Part shown: positions 38,156-51,457 of the stretch, one piece after another | Layout of the letters: every line of letters starts with the position of its first letter | How positions within the stretch are numbered: position 1 is the stretch's first letter | Translations under genes and position numbers: made by a program | The notes under the pieces: generated by a model | What the model was told of the DNA's origin: nothing | What the model saw: the letters and a program-made list of their open reading frames with translations, nothing else | Database searches by the model: none | Assembly: GCF_021018805.1 (NCBI RefSeq) | Contig: NC_086247.1 | Coordinates: forward strand, 89,016,140-89,080,139 | Direction: 5' to 3' | Origin: Prinia subflava | Taxonomy: Eukaryota; Chordata; Aves; Passeriformes; Cisticolidae | Length of the DNA stretch: 64,000 nucleotides

Positions 38156-40369
38156 GTGAGAGGCGGCCCGGCCCGGCGCGACCGGCGGCGGGGTTGGCAG
38201 GGAGGGAAGGGGCCGCCCCCGCCCTCCGCCAGCGCCTGAGGGCTCCCCGGGCGCCGCCGCCCGGCCCTGCCCAGGTGCCCGCGCCTTCGCACCTCGCCGG
38301 CCGCCCCCGGCCCTGGCCCGCGGACCGGCTCCCCCTGCCCCGCACCTCTCACCTGCGTGGGCGGGGGGGCCGGCTGCCCTTCTCCGTTCAGCCCCTCGAA
38401 GCTTCCCCTCTCCCAGAGCGCCGCCCTCTCGCCCTGCACAGCGTCGTGGCGCATCCCCACAAGGCTTCTGCACTGTCCCACCTCGCCAGGTGCTGGCGTC
38501 CCTCCTGGACACGCTGCCCTTGGTGTATTGCAAGTGTCCCTGGCTCGCTCTTTGCCTTCTTCCCCTGATGGGTTTGTGCCTCAGAAGTGCAAAGAAACTT
38601 GCATCTGCACTGTCCACTTAGTTTCATGAGGTCCCCGGTTGTCTCATTGGGGAGCATTGCCTTTTGGAACTCTAGGTGGGTGTACAGCCTGATGGTTTCT
38701 ACCAACACACCTCCAGCTTCCTGCATTCACCTCCTTCTGCCTGTTATTGGGATGAACCTCTTGCAATCCTCTGCCTGACCTTTCCTTCCCCTTTCTCCAC
38801 TGCTGTGCCTTCCGTTTTGCCACCTCTTCCTTATGACTCCCTTGAGATTTAAGCTGTCCCCTTCAGTTCATCCTGCACGTGATGAAACTATCCTGTTTCT
38901 TTCCTATTAGGCCTGTGGTTTTCCATCCTTTCTTGACCTTTCCTTATGAGCTCTATCAACAGCAAACTAACTATACCAGAGATTACTTGCTCTCAAAAAC
39001 AAAAGAAAAGAAAGTTCTTTCTGCTGGTTCTCTGCACCAAACCAGACTTCCTGTTTGGGAAGGGGGACAGCGTGAGGAAGGATCTGTAGCCAGCAGTACG
39101 GCAGCCTCGCTCATGTCCCAGCAGTAGCACACAAAATGACCCAACTGCATAACATTCTTTGATGCTGAGCCTTTCAGCTCACTGCCAGCTGTAAAGGCAA
39201 AAGAGCTGCCTTGGAGTTGCTGCCTGCCCTGCTGCAGTCTCTCCCATCCCTCCTCCCCCTTTTCAGCTGGCAGAAAGTTAGAGATGGCAGAGATGCAATT
39301 TCTTCTCCATTTGGGGATGGAACAGATTCCCCTCCCCCTCCCGTTATCCCTGCTGCAATTACACCCTTGGTAATGGCCGATGCGCAGTTTGGTTTTACCA
39401 CTGACACAACGGTTGTTTACATTGCATGGCGTGTCATTATTTCTCTCTGATCGTGGCTTCTAAAAAATTACCAAACCATGGGTAAGTTGGGTGGCATTCC
39501 AGGGCACAGGCTGGAAGACCGTGCCAAGTGCCAGGTTTCAACTCTCTAAAGAACTGGAAGAGAAAACAGAAAGAGCATCGCTGTGTGTAAAGTGTAAATA
39601 AAAAAAAAGGCTGTGTATGGTTATTTGACTCCTGAAATAACACTGTGCTGACTTGTGTTCTCTCAGGTAATGTTATGACATGTAGTTATAAATAGATAAA
39701 CCAGTTAAGAGCAAGGCACCTTCAGGTCACCTGGTGCCTCACATCTCTATGCTGAGCAAGACATGCTGTCTTTGCTACAAGTCCCAGAGGACGTGCAAGT
39801 CTCAAGGTACCTCTTTCATGCAATCCACCAAAGAATTTGGTAATTACACTTAGCTTCTTTCTGTTCCTCCCCTCCCCCGGCTCTCTATAATTTGGGTCCT
39901 TACTTGCAAACCTGGGAATGGAATTCCTTAAGAAAGAAATAATTAAAAGAAACAGCACTGGTGTATCAAGAAATATAAATGAAAAATGTTGTAAGTAGTG
40001 CAAGTGTGTGTTTTCATTAATCCATCTGGCAGTGAGTAGTAAAAAAACCAAAATTGCTTAGCAACCAGTATTGAGTGAGTGAGCCAAAAAGCAAGTGAAA
40101 CGTGCCGCTGATATCCACTTCATTTCTGAGCTGCTGGGTTTACTCTTCTGTTTGCTCAGAAAGCACAAACCAAGCTGCCTGGGTTTGAGAACTCTCTCAT
40201 TTGAGGAACAAGCCACTAGAAAATGTGTTTGGCCACTTTTGTTCATACATAATAATAATAATGATAATGCCTCACAGCTCAGGCTTTGCTTTTGAAACTT
40301 ACGAGGTGCAGTGTTCTTCCCTTTATTTTTTTGGCTCTGTGAGTCGGGAGGGGGAAGAAAGCACCCTGT

Positions 40370-40620
40370 TTCTAAGCCGACTGGGTTTCCATTTGCAGTC
40401 TCGTTGCTGGTATCTCTGCCGCTGTGCCACAGAGGGTACCGGGTGGCCCTTGGTGCCCCGCAGGCGGAGGGCCCGACCTCCTGCCCGGGAGCCCTGGCGC
40501 TGTCCGCCGCCCCCGGTGCTGAAGCCGCTCGGCCGGGGGTGGAGGACGCCGTGTCCCGCCTTGCCTTGCTCTCCCTGTCAGTCCGTGGGCTGGCAGCGCA
40601 CGTGTGTGCACAGGGGTGTG
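40370..40620. promoter_or_regulatory. Second small CpG-rich patch
   Basis: About 250 bp with roughly 18-20 CpGs by eye, densest at 40501-40560, set in AT-rich intron. A splice-acceptor-like TTTGCAG ends at 40398 just before it. It could be a small CpG island with its own first exon for a shorter PHACTR1 transcript, or a GC-rich enhancer. No conserved protein sequence was recognised in it. Confidence 0.45.
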
Positions 40621-43600
40621 TGTATCTCTTTGCCTGTGCAGGCAGAAGGTGGTAGGAAGGAAGTAAAGCTGCTTCTTCAACCCACGGATACAGTCGAAGC
40701 TAAAGTGATGCTTGGGGTGCAGGAAAGAACCTCTTCCTCGTGTGCTTATTGCTTGCTTTCCATTTAGTGCATTCCATATCTGCACTTGCTGCTCAACCAC
40801 TGCTTACAGAGATATTTTTTCTGTAGCTGCTATGAGTCAAGCTGCATTCCGCAGTCATTGTCTTCTGTCAGGACATGGCCAAAGTTTGGCTGCAGCATGC
40901 AGCTGCCGCTTTGCTGTATTGGAACTTCAAATCCACTTTTATTAATGAACCATAACCAGATACAGTGAATACTGCTCTTCTCCACCCTTAATTGCAACCA
41001 CTAGTTAAGAACCATCAGGTTTTTATCTACTTCAGCTGTAAGTTATAATTATACCATTACTGCTGTTATCTGTATTGTTGAACAACTGACATTGCATACA
41101 CAGAGTCAATTATAGAGTTTGGTTATAGCATGTATTTGGTCTAGGTCTTTAAAAAGCACAATCTGCAAGTGATTATCAGTGCAGCTTGTATCTCCCCTGT
41201 CTTTGGATTATGTTAACAGCTCTGCTTTGTTTGATTTTCCAAAACATGCCAGTTTATTATATTTGTTTCTAAATATTGATCAATTAACTCACAATTATTA
41301 CCTAGCATGAGTTGACAAATGCTGTTCGATTAGTTGTGCCTGGTATGGTTTTTTGTCTGGTGTTCCCAAACTGATTAAAATACCACATTGTTTTCCAAAA
41401 CCAGGGTTATTCTCTCTATTATTATACATATGCAAATCCTGTTAATCTGAGTTATGTGCTCATATCAAGAGGATAATACTTCCCAAAGGATTAGAATTAC
41501 CTCCTCTGCCAAAATTAATGTAGCTATGTAACATTGTAAAGCTATAAATTCGTTTTCCATATTTGATACTAAATTCCATACAGAAAATGATTTTTTATTT
41601 TCTCAACAACTTTGTCCAGTGCAACACTAGAGGAATATGAAATGTGCTCTCATTTTTGGGTGGTGGTCTTTTGTTTCCTTTATTATTAGTAGTAATCTGG
41701 CATTGTTCTTAACATCCATCTTTGGCTTTTCATACACATCTTCTTAAAAGCAGTTTCCAAATTGTCTTCTAACTTTCTGATTCAGGTGTCTAAAAGCTAA
41801 TCCCAGAGTACTTCTGAAAACTTGTCCATCTGTGACAGTTGCCCAATAGCCTAATCACTTTCCTGGTCCTGTGCCAGCTGATAAATTCAAGTGTGTTTTA
41901 TCAGTTTTGACCTATTACAGGTTTGGGGTGAATTCTATTCTTCCTGTTTCAAAATACTGTACTTTTTAAATGGCAATGCATAGTACATAGCTTTCAAGCT
42001 TGATAAATTGGCAGAGGTGATGACTGATAAGGAAATAGACTGCTTAAAAGTCACTAAATGATCCAAGATGTATGAGCTTTTCTCCTGCCTCCCCCCTCAT
42101 GCAGCCGCTTGGGGAATCCCTGTCAGAATTTTACTGATGTTTGTTAGGGAAGAGGGGGACTACTGCACTGAGTTGATCTGGTCAGGTTCTTTCAGCCTTT
42201 CAAGTGTTAGTCGTTATTGAAGCCACTTCTATATAGAGACAGATACTTTTACTCCTCCCTAGCTGAAAAAGAGTAAGCTTTGCACTGCAATCATCTGCAA
42301 AGCTGATTCCAGCAGACTGACTTACTAAGTGGTGCAAGAAGCTGTCTATATCTCAGCTCCTCAGTCATTCAGGGCAGTCACCAAATATTGGCCTTTGTTT
42401 GAGCAAAGCTGTTTGTCTGCTTATTTAACCTGGGAATGGAGACTCAGGGAGAAAGCAATGCCTTGGAGGAGGTGTAAGGCCCGAATGACTGCAGTAGCTG
42501 TACTAGGGGTCAGCAAAGAGGGGATGTTCCTTCAGAAAGAATTAGCTTCCATGCTGTGGAATGGGGACAGGGAAGATTTTGAATGTGAATGTATTCCTCC
42601 CAGCCTGACTTCAAAGTGTGTACCAGTGGTGCAACCAAACAGAAGCCAGTGGAGTGGGAGGAAGAATGGAGGAGCTGGGCTCTGAAGAGAGAGAAGAGGG
42701 AAAGAGGTAGAGTCAGATCGAACTCGATAGAGATGGTGCAGCCCCTGCAAGCCATGGAGCCCAGCTGGCTTGCTCAGCCCCTGGAGCATAGCACAGATTT
42801 TTAGTGCACTGAAGTCACTCAGTAATCTCACTGAAGTAGCTGTATCCTCAAGTGATTTAAGTAATTTGTTGACTTCAGCCAGGGATCTGAGCCAGACTGT
42901 AGAAATATACATCTCTGCTCCCCTTCAATGATGAAAGATCTGTTTTATCTCTTTGTGGTGTGGAGCCACATGTTGTCTTGGAATGTGTTCTGGGAAAGCA
43001 AAGCTGAGAGGGAAAGGACTGAGTGGTTGTGCATAATTTTACCATGGGTACAGAAGAAAGGTCCTTGTGTCTAGAAAGGCAAGTGAACTTGGTACCATTT
43101 ACTGTTCTTAAGCAGTGATGAATAAATCACACTGGGGAGAGGAGAAGAATCTATGTCATCCTGTGTTAGTGCTGCTGCAAGCAGAATTAATTCACAGGGT
43201 GTAAAAAGGGAGGAGGATCCTGGCAGAAACTGCTGAATGGCTGAGACAAATGTTCACAAGCTGGGAAATGTTCATGGTAGGCTGTTTCTGTCATGCAGAG
43301 CTGGTGGGGGAAAGCCAGGACACAAAGGGTGACTGTTGGTTTTAGATGTGGGAATTTACCCAGTCTGAACCAGGCACAAAGTTGAAATCAAAAGTGTCTT
43401 AAATTTTCAGTGTCCTGGCACGTTCCATGCTCTGTTTGGACCCTAGTGTTTCTCACAGCCTTCATGGTAGGCTACCTCACTGTTACTGTTTGTACCGCTG
43501 CATTCACTGCATTATATAGCTCTAGAGCTATGCAGAATACTTTTCAGAGATCAAAATGATGTATGATTTTGCTTTCTAATGGAAAGATAATGCTGTTTGT

Positions 43601-46600
43601 GCATTAGCCTCATATATGTTGATTTGTGTGGAAGGATATGATACATTTTACTGCAGTGAACAAGGAGGAGCTTGTGAACTTTGTTACTTTGTAAAATAAG
43701 AAAGAATATTTATATAGCTCACTGAGGTGGGTAAATTGTAAATAGGTGAAAATAAAGTGAAATTACTTGACTAGATTTTCTGCAGGAAATCTCCGTCTAA
43801 TTAATTTTTAATTTTCTCTAAATCCCATCATTTTATTTAAAAGTCTGTTTTTGAAGTTGCTGAGTCTGCCCCTGGTCATCCTTACAAATCATTTAACACA
43901 GTTAATCATCTCTGCAGTCATTTGAAATGCTATCACATTTGGAGTTGTGCTATTTCTTCCCTGTTTATCCAGTGTATATTTGAATATATCCATAATAAAA
44001 TACTCTGCATGGTTTCCTGATATACGAATAAATGCTCCCTAAAATTATATACATCTGGATTATATACATTTGGATTTATGGACCTTAGAGATTAGAAATA
44101 ACATGGAAAGGTTAATCTGAAGGACATAATAGTGTTTTTAAAAATACTTTAAAATTATGGTGGCTTTAGGATTCCAGGTTGAAAAGATTGGTCTCAGGAG
44201 AACAAGGGAGAGAGAAATAGGCAGTAGTAGGCTTTCTAATACGTGTGGGAGGTTTTATTTCTTTTTGGAGAAAGATTAGTAAAAATGCATGCTTGGAAAA
44301 TTTCCACTTCTTGCTCTGCTCTAATCACTCCCTCAGATTGTCATGGAGATCCTGTCATACTCAGGAACCCAAATCACAGGTTTTGGCAAAGCAAAACCCC
44401 TTTATAAGGGTGCCTGAAGAACTGGCCTCCTTTGCCATCAAGTGTTGCCTTACAAAACCTTGTGCCTGCACTTTGACTGATGACTGATAGTGTTAATGCT
44501 GCTTAATTTGGAGTATAGCTGGAGATCAGATGTGTGCCTGTCATTCATTTCCTGGCTGTTTTCCAGCTCTGGGAGCATGAGTACACATACTCATGAGAAA
44601 AATGAGCATCCAAGCTGAAAGCCACCCTTCATGTGGCAAGAATAGTCTATTTGAGATAACCTGCCCTTCCCGGGGCTAAGTGCAGTGGCTGAAAACACGT
44701 CTGTATCAACAGTTTAGAGAGGAGGAGAACTTATCAGCAACTGAGGTTTTGACTCTTGTACTTGACTTTGGAGACTTAAGACTGTGACCTTCACTGAGTG
44801 CCAGATAGGAATAAGTTTACGTGTTCTCCAAGTCCTGTTAAATGGGAAAGATGCCCTTGCTTCACCAGCTGTCATCTAACAGAAACTTTTGATGCAGACA
44901 AATGAAAAAATACAACTGAGGACAGTTTGAAGGCAAGGGCAAAGTTAAAATGATGGAACTGGCAAGAGTAAAATAATATAAGATCCATTTCTCTGAATGC
45001 TGGAGATGTTCTCATGTTCTGATGTTCTTGTGGTACTGCATGCATGCATCACCTTTCTGTGTCAGGAGGGCAGCTGATACACATGCAGTCAACAGCATTG
45101 ACACTGCTGTGAAACAGCGGGGGCAGGAGATGGAAGGAAGGAAGGTATGTGCTTGCTTTGGGATCAGAATGATGCCTCGTAAAACTCTCTGCAGTATGTG
45201 TGACTTTAAAGCTGCTGTAGTTCTTTATTACCTTGGTCCTTCAAGAAAATTGATGTTGCAAAATTTGCCTGGATAAGAAGTTATCTCTGTCTTTGTGTTT
45301 TGCGTGATGATCTTTTTGGGTTAATACAACTAAGTACATTCCTGCAAGCTGGGATGATGCAAAATCCTTTTATTTTTTTTTTGTTTCTCCAGGAACCATA
45401 ATTTCTTCTTGGAACTAGGTCTTTAAGAAAACTGCATTTTTCCAAAACTTCAAAATTGGCAACCCTGTTCAGAATTATTAGCTGTAAAATCTAGTAAAAA
45501 GAAAAGGCCTAATCCTCAGTAACAGGTATAATTAGTTTTAATGCTTAATTACTCTGAGTCAACTAATTGGTTTCATTGGGACTACTCAGAGTAATTCTCA
45601 GAGCTAGGCATGTGTCTTCAGAATGTCTTAAAGTTGTTTGTAAATTTTTGCAAAAGTCATTCTTCCAGAAAAAATGTCCTGGGCTGTCTGTTTTCAAATA
45701 AAAATGTCAATGTTAATGAAATACTGTGTTATTAGAAGTTATTTCTTGTGCTTCTGTTTTCAACCATAGAGTCAGTGTGAAATGTTATACTTCTGTAGTG
45801 AAATACAACTTGGGTGCCTTCATGCCTTCTTGGTGATGAATCTTCATGACAGTGTATCTCTTGTGGATAAGGTGCAAAAAATATCACTTTTAACATTTTC
45901 ATCATATTAATGTGATGCATTTAACATGGTAATACAACTTCTTGATATATCCATTGAAATGTTTTCTTCATTCAGAATACTAGTAGGGAAAATTATTTAT
46001 AATCATGCAATAACCATTTTTAATCATGCAATTCTGTTGCCTTCATTTATAGTGCATTGATAGTCCTATTTTATATTGATATGTTGAAGCATAGCTAGAC
46101 CCTCAGTATATGGTCACTGTCCCTAAGTTTCATTGTAGAGACAATGTTCCTGAATATTTAAAAGAAGATAATTAGTGCCTTTACTGCAAACCCTGTAATA
46201 ATTTTCATATCTTGAAATTCCAGTTCAGTGTATAAGAATGTGAAGATGGTGTCCAAACAAGAATTTAATGAGTAGCAAATTCAGGAAGAAAATAGGGAAA
46301 CAAAGTTGAAAACTTAAATGCTCATGTTTCTTCTGCATTCCAGATTGACTGTGGTTTGATTCTAGTTGTGAAGTACATAAGACTAGGGAAACATGTGACA
46401 AGAGTTTGCATATACTTTTGGTTTTATGTACTGTATGAACACATGCCATTTTAACTGTGATGGATAACAACTGCAGTGCATATTTGGTTAATCAGAATAT
46501 TCTTGCTATGCATAATTTATGTTGCAATATCATTTTTACGGTTAGTAGGTACAACACTTGGACAGACAGACATCTGGTTAATAGTTTATAAGCAAATTAA

Positions 46601-47001
46601 GTACTTGATGTATTATTAAAATGAATGAGAAATTTCATCAGGGCTAAATCTAATTCTATGCTAGAATGTTGGGAATTTGTTTAAAGCCTGACTCAAGCTT
46701 GATGTCCCAAATTTGGGAGGACCTGTGTTGACTGTAGCACTTGTCTACCAGTGTGTGCTTATTTCTGTTCTGTGGGTAAAAGGCTAAGGTCTACTCACAG
46801 ATTTGAGATCTGACTGGGGTGCATGTCCCTGGGAAGAGTGTTCCTATGTTCCCTCAGTCAATCAAGGGTTACAATTGTGTAAGCCATCAGAAACAGCGTT
46901 AAAAGACTCGCTTTAAACTGGTCCCATTTTGCTACAGCTTTGCACTAATCCATAGGAACCTCCGTCAGAATAGAAAATAAGCCTCCAGTTAAGAAGAAAT
47001 G

Positions 47002-47039
47002 GGAAATTAATAGTTATATTGCAATATTCCTTGAGAAAG
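47002..47039 (+). repeat. 38-bp exact direct repeat, copy 1
   Basis: Identical over 38 bp to 49212-49249, with one mismatch followed by GATT in both copies. The flanks on both sides are unrelated. It starts GGAAATTAATAG and ends CCTTGAGAAAG. Not part of any element I recognise. Confidence 0.9.
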
Positions 47040-49211
47040 AGATTACTCCCATTTGACATCTGTAATGGTCCTTTGTTTTCCTTGCTGAGATCACTGATAG
47101 TGCAGTTTTCATACATAATATTTTTTTTCTGTTTTCTTTGTTTTCTTGCACTAAGAAGTGCTAGAAACAAATGTGGAGATCTTGGTAAGGCTGTGCTTGA
47201 TGCATGAGGCATCTGCAATGTTAGGAGGAGAATGGCTCTTCCACGTGCCCAGCCTCAGTTGGAGGAGCATGTGGGTGTGAAGGTCATGTTGTGCTGGTGA
47301 AGAGGTCTGTAGCTGACTATCTCACCTGAGGTCTCAAACCCTGGCTTCTGTGGGGTCATGTAATTGTTGGCATCTCTCTTTTCCTGTTGCCTTTTCCATC
47401 CTCTAGTGTTTACCAGGGATATGCATGTGGGCAGCAGCAATATGTTGGCCTGCAGCTTCTTGAGGGCTGTGCCTGCTGTCTCGGCAGAGATGCCATACCA
47501 GCATTTAAAACTGTAAGTTGGGAACTACAATTTTAAACGGTCACTGTGCATCCTTAGGAGCTCTGATAAAGACCTATTAATCTACATGGTGCTTCCATGA
47601 ACCCAGTTAAGGCAATTGTTCCCCAGAGCAATGATGAGTCCTGCCCTCTGCATAGAGACTGCTCTTCTGGTTGTGGATAAAGGTGGTTTATTGAAAATAC
47701 CGAGCTGGAGAGTTAGGAATAAACTGCATAAAGCTGCTAATGAGTAGTCGTTGTTTATATTTAAAGCAGTTTAGCATGTTCATCCATTCATGAACAATTC
47801 AATTTTGTCCTAACACTTTCTTTGTTCATCATCCTTTATGACTTACATTACACATTAAGGCAATTTTTAGATGTGCTAAATGTTTTTCCAAAAATCATTG
47901 AAAGTTTTTTTCAAAACCTACTTTTTTCAAAATTTTTTTTCACAATTACTTACTACGTTGAAATAGCAAAGGAAAAAATGAAAAGTAATTGATCATTTTA
48001 ATTTTCTCTGTGTGGAAGAACAGCAAAATCTTTCAAAGCTAATAATAAAAAATTAACTGGGACTAACTAATTACATGTAAAATGATAGCCTATAATTATA
48101 AGGCAAGAAGAAACCAATAAAGCTCGATTTGTAATTTAGTCTTATCTCAAGGCTCAGAAGAACAAACCATTCTGTGAGATAAATTTTATAAGATTGCTTC
48201 AAATAATATTTTTTGAGCTAATTAGTTGATAAATTTTATTTATTTTTTAAAGAAAACAAGATAGGCATCATTGAATAACCTTGGAGTTTAACCTTGCAAG
48301 CTTTCCCCTCTGGAAGCAGTTGGTGTAACAGCTTTTTCAATATTAAAGGAGACCCAAGGGCAGAGTGGTAAAAATATTTGGTTGAGAAGTATCATTACAC
48401 AGATGGAATACAGCTTTTTGTGAACATGCTTCATGATGCAATAGTAGGAAACCAGGGGAAAGAATCACCAAAGTAAAAGCAACGCAGGACGCATGTTGTC
48501 ATTAGAACATGTCAGGGCTTACTAAACTTAACTGCTCACATTAGTGCTGCCCTAGGCAGCAGAAACATGGTGTTAGCAGGTACCCACCGAAGTGGCTGCA
48601 TATATACCTAGAGATGTGTGTCAGCAGCCCAAGGAGGAGCGTGCAGGGACCATCTGTTAACCAGCATGAGTCTAAAAGGCTTAAAGTGGGCAGCAGAGGG
48701 ATCGCTCTAGAAGTTGTGCTACTTACTCTCTCAATTATGCAAGTCAGTGGCAAGTAGACAGGTCCCAAGCAGTGATAGGTGTCTCTTCATCATAGCTGTT
48801 TTAGGACATTTTTCTTCCGTGGCTTTTGGCCAGGCTTGCTGTCATATATAGCCAATTGTGATTTAAAGAAGCACCTGGTGTTGAGAGGGAGGAAAATGCA
48901 GAGCCTGCTTCTTTATCATTTTGGAGATACATTCTGCTTTTAAATTTCATTCGTCCCTCTGTTGCTAAAGTAAAACATTGTATCAGCTACATATCAGTGT
49001 GTTTAATAAGGCAGCACTTAGCTTTCAGTACCACTCACAACAGACAGAAAAAGATTGTTATCAGCAAGAGGTAGAGGGATATACTGAGGAAGTGAATGTG
49101 GTGACAGTATTACCCATATATAAAAATGCAGCGCTATTTTAGCAGAACATCATTCAAAACATCTGACTCCCATGCAACTTTCTGTTACTGTGTTAGAAAA
49201 CTTTTGGTCTT

Positions 49212-49249
49212 GGAAATTAATAGTTATATTGCAATATTCCTTGAGAAAG
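49212..49249 (+). repeat. 38-bp exact direct repeat, copy 2
   Basis: Second copy, 2,210 bp downstream of copy 1 and in the same orientation. The perfect identity points to a recent event (templated insertion or small transposed fragment) or to strong constraint on both copies. Confidence 0.9.
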
Positions 49250-51457
49250 TGATTCTTGGTTCACTTGGGTGGGACTGTGGGATTATGTGTATGTGTGCAA
49301 GCAAGCTTTAGTGTACTGCAGCCACTCGTGTATGGCCAATTGCCCTTGGTGAATGGTATGTTGTGGGTGGTTTCCCTGTTTTACCCCTTTTAGGATTTTA
49401 CACTGAATTTAACACAGATTTTGAAAGTGGATTAAGCTAGGAAATGTAGGATCTTGAAGAAGGTATTCTCAGTTGTTTAGAACTTTTATGTTTTGGTTTA
49501 GCTGGTTTGCTATCTTACAAAAAGATCCAGGACTGTATATAAAGGTGGCGCTCATCTATTTGTTTTATTAGATGGGAGGGATAATATTCCTGCTGCTCAC
49601 AGCACGACCTCTTAATATGACTCCATCATTCAATGACTACAAGAACATATCTGTTGTCTTTCTCCTTCAAATGTGCCCTGAAGACTCCAGGATAAGTAAT
49701 TTCCAGCCTCCATGTACATCCTTTCCATGAGGAGGAAGCTCAGACAACCTTGAAAGGATACAGAAGGAAAGGATTAGGATGGTGAACAGGACCTTTATTG
49801 TGTCTTTCTTCAACCACAGGTGCTTTAATAAGTAAGCTTAAAAATTGTATTTGCTAATGATTTTTCCTTTCCAAATTTTGATTGAGACATTTTCTGGGAA
49901 GAAAGGGTATTTACAGTGTAAGAGGGAGAATGGCCAAAGTGATTTCAGCCATTCAGGTACACTTTTTTCCCTGCAAAGGATTTTTGTACTGAAGAAAGGT
50001 GTTCCTCTGTGCTAGAATCAAATGTGCTGGGTTTTGATTTTTCTGCCTAGAGGACTGTATTTTTTAAATGTAATATCTCACATTGCTTTCCATAGGACGT
50101 TGCCAAACCAGTTTCTATAAATCTCTATGCACAGAGTGTTTTATGTGAGACAAAGATATTTTTTCTCAATATATTTTTTGCACCTTGCTGTCCAGCTGCA
50201 TGGGTATTTAAGTATATCCTTAGAAGTTTTTATTTTCATCCACAAATGAAAACCTTGAGTGCTAATCTTTCTTCTGACTAAGTCCTCTGATGCTTTTCCC
50301 TTAGGAGTCCCCTTCCTTAATTCTGTGCCATTCTATGTGGCAAGGCGGATGCTGTCTCTGAAGGACTTATCCTCCCTTTGGAAGTCTGTGTCACAGTCAT
50401 CTTTCATTTGAGACTGGAGAACTAACATGTTCATAACAGAGTTCATCTGTATTGATATTCATACTGGATAAGGACGTGACTACAAAATCCAGTAAAGGTT
50501 CCTTTTCAACCCCTTGTGTACTGGCTCAACTGTACCCTGAAACTACATTTGCCTTGTAGCAAAGGATGAAGCATACATTTCATGCACACAAGTTTCTTAT
50601 GTCATTGCTGTATCTTGTTGCTGCACTTACATGATTTATCCTATGAGGATTTGTGTTGTGATCGCTATTACATGCACCTCACCTTAGAAACCTTTTCTGG
50701 TATCTTCATAATTAAGTAAAAATCATGTACTTGGAAATTTTTTCAGGCTTCTTTCTCTTCTCTCTCCCCTCAGGAAAATAATACAAAATATGAGCAGGTA
50801 AGTTTCCTTTTAAAGACGTTTTCAAGTAGTTCACAGTGGCTTGAAAACAAATGAAAAGTGTTCAGAAAAGTACATCTGTTTTCCTGTTCTTTTAAATATC
50901 ATATCTATCCTACGGTCCTCTTATATAATAAGATCTTTAGTCCCAGATGGGTAGGGAATAGTTATCTGCAGCTCTGCTTACTTTTTGCACTCTATCAGAA
51001 TGAGTCTCCCAAAACAGCCCTTATATGGTTGCAGGGTAATTAAGGTTCACTGGTGCAATGGTAACTAGATTCTATATTTAATTAGTCTCTCTGTAAAGTA
51101 GAGTTGCTGCATCATATTTGAAATACTCTTTGATGATATTAATGAAATGTATTACACAAACTTTAGCTTGATTATCAGTGCAGTTAGTATTTAAATTTTC
51201 TGCAAATTGAGCTTCTAGTGCACTGATAATATAGCTTCTCATCAACATTACAGCATCCTTGTTCAAATAGATACATACTCTATTACAGTTCTGTAGCCAT
51301 GGGAAAGAACTGCTGCCTCACAAATGGCTTACTGTGACTCTGGAAGGACCCAGTTCAGGAAAACACTGATGCATCATGATTCATCATTAATAAACATTAG
51401 AAGTATGTTCTGAGTTCTTCTCTAATTTGCAGAGGAAAATCTGCTCTTCGGAGACCA

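Larger units (their letters stand above)
37360..38520 (+). promoter_or_regulatory. Intragenic CpG island, probable internal promoter
   Basis: About 1.1 kb of very GC-rich sequence dense in CpG, in an otherwise AT-rich window. It has Sp1-type GGGCGGG boxes near 37683 and 37769-37780 and a CRE-like TTACGTCA at its 5' edge. There is no ATG from 37521 to 38043. In the reading frame of exon B the last upstream stop is TGA at 37834-37836. A transcript starting anywhere in 37837-38043 would therefore use ATG 38044 inside exon B and make a PHACTR1 protein starting MAASSEED. CpG islands usually mark promoters, so an internal PHACTR1 promoter is the simplest reading. Long frames here, such as the 229-codon minus-strand frame at 37422-38111, are a by-product of GC-rich sequence. 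Confidence 0.75.
38156..51457 (+). other. PHACTR1 intron downstream of exon B, first part
   Basis: Ordinary intronic sequence with no later PHACTR1 exon recognised. It contains a second CpG-rich patch (40370-40620), a short AAT run near 40249, a 15-bp tandem unit near 44043, and one copy each of a 38-bp exact repeat at 47002 and 49212. The stretch 47830-48290 is very AT-rich with several TAATTA-type homeodomain cores and may hold conserved non-coding sequence. Open frames here (for example 40201-40767 and 42329-42685) match nothing I know. Confidence 0.7.

Noticed and set aside
40201..40767. 188-codon frame across the second CpG patch
   Set aside because: The length comes from the GC-rich centre; its translation is Pro/Arg-rich and unrelated to PHACTR1.
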